Assembly: GCA_017523185.1 (NCBI GenBank)
Contig: JAFWXB010000244.1
Span: 1-5,610, forward strand
DNA: 5,610 nucleotides
Source of the DNA: Lachnospiraceae bacterium
Lineage (GTDB): Bacteria; Bacillota_A; Clostridia; Lachnospirales; Lachnospiraceae
Direction: 5' to 3'
Part shown: positions 5,438 to 5,610 of the stretch, one piece after another
How the letters are laid out: each line of letters opens with the position of its first letter
Numbering within the stretch: the stretch's first letter is position 1
Program-made: the position numbers and the translations under genes
Notes under the pieces: generated by a model
Told to the model about the DNA's origin: nothing
What the model saw: only the letters and a program-made list of their open reading frames with translations
Databases searched by the model: none

Positions 5438-5610
5438 TCACATCAAAATCTTCTTCCTTATAATAAAATATACCAAATATAAATATAATAAAATTACATT
5501 CTCACTAAAAATCTCTTTATAGAAAACAAACAATGTTACTAGAGCTATATTCACAATCCACATGATAATATTTTTACCATCATTTTTATTACTAATATAA
5601 TTTTTTACAT
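5438..5610 (-). CDS. C-terminal end of an unrecognised membrane protein (partial)
   Basis: On the minus strand a frame is open from the right window edge to TGA at 5438-5440, giving 56 visible residues. I do not recognise the family. A polar stretch (VKNYISNKNDGKN, residues 1-13) is followed by a hydrophobic segment IIMWIVNIALVTLFVFY (14-30), a short polar turn KEIFSEN (31-37), a second hydrophobic segment VILLYLYLVYFII (38-50) and a basic tail RKKILM. This reads as the last two membrane-spanning helices of an integral membrane protein, with the basic C-terminus probably in the cytoplasm. It lies upstream of the rluD-like gene on the same strand, where lspA often sits in Firmicutes, but I do not see the LspA C-terminal signature. 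An internal start at M16 is possible but has no convincing ribosome binding site. With so little sequence and such AT-rich DNA, coding status is probable rather than certain. Confidence 0.5.
   Translation of the reverse strand, partial: VKNYISNKNDGKNIIMWIVNIALVTLFVFYKEIFSENVILLYLYLVYFIIRKKILM

Noticed and set aside
5427..5454. Hairpin AGAAGA/TCTTCT as a terminator for the upstream membrane gene
   Set aside because: Only 6 pairs with a 16-nt loop, and no T-run follows on the minus strand.
1..5610. CRISPR array, tRNA or rRNA gene, transposase, toxin-antitoxin pair or defence cassette
   Set aside because: No regularly spaced repeats, cloverleaf, insertion-sequence ends or recognisable proteins of these classes were seen on either strand.

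Overview
The window reads as chromosomal DNA from a low-GC Gram-positive bacterium, most likely a member of the Clostridia (Lachnospiraceae-like). This rests on very AT-rich intergenic DNA, strong AAAGGA/AAGGAG ribosome binding sites, a cytidylate-kinase-like protein of a type common in Clostridia, and a XerS-like tyrosine recombinase. The assignment is an inference from gene content, not a database match.

Layout. A plus-strand AraC-type regulator with a GyrI-like effector domain enters from the left edge (its first residues are missing) and ends at 850. It converges on a minus-strand tyrosine recombinase (981-2030), with a bidirectional hairpin terminator between them. Behind the recombinase on the same strand lies a TtcA-family tRNA thiolation enzyme (2125-2862). 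A divergent promoter region (2863-3060) separates it from dtd, a D-aminoacyl-tRNA deacylase on the plus strand (3061-3513). A strong bidirectional terminator (3621-3648) separates dtd from a minus-strand cytidylate-kinase-like gene (3658-4311). Upstream of that lie an RluA/RluD-family pseudouridine synthase (4381-5298) and, at the right edge, the C-terminal end of an unrecognised membrane protein (5438-5610).

How the genes relate. Three genes serve translation: TtcA-like tRNA 2-thiolation, Dtd proofreading of D-aminoacyl-tRNA, and RluD-like rRNA pseudouridylation. They do not form one operon, since each has its own plausible promoter or faces a different way. The recombinase sits among housekeeping genes with no other phage or transposon genes visible, which fits a chromosomal Xer-type role better than an integrated element.

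I see no CRISPR array, rRNA, tRNA, transposase, toxin-antitoxin pair or defence cassette. The window looks mostly ordinary. The points most worth following are small: a pair of dyad operators flanking the dtd promoter, a repeat structure just upstream of the recombinase, an altered P-loop-like motif in the kinase-like protein, and a perfect 22-bp palindrome against the rluD-like ribosome binding site.
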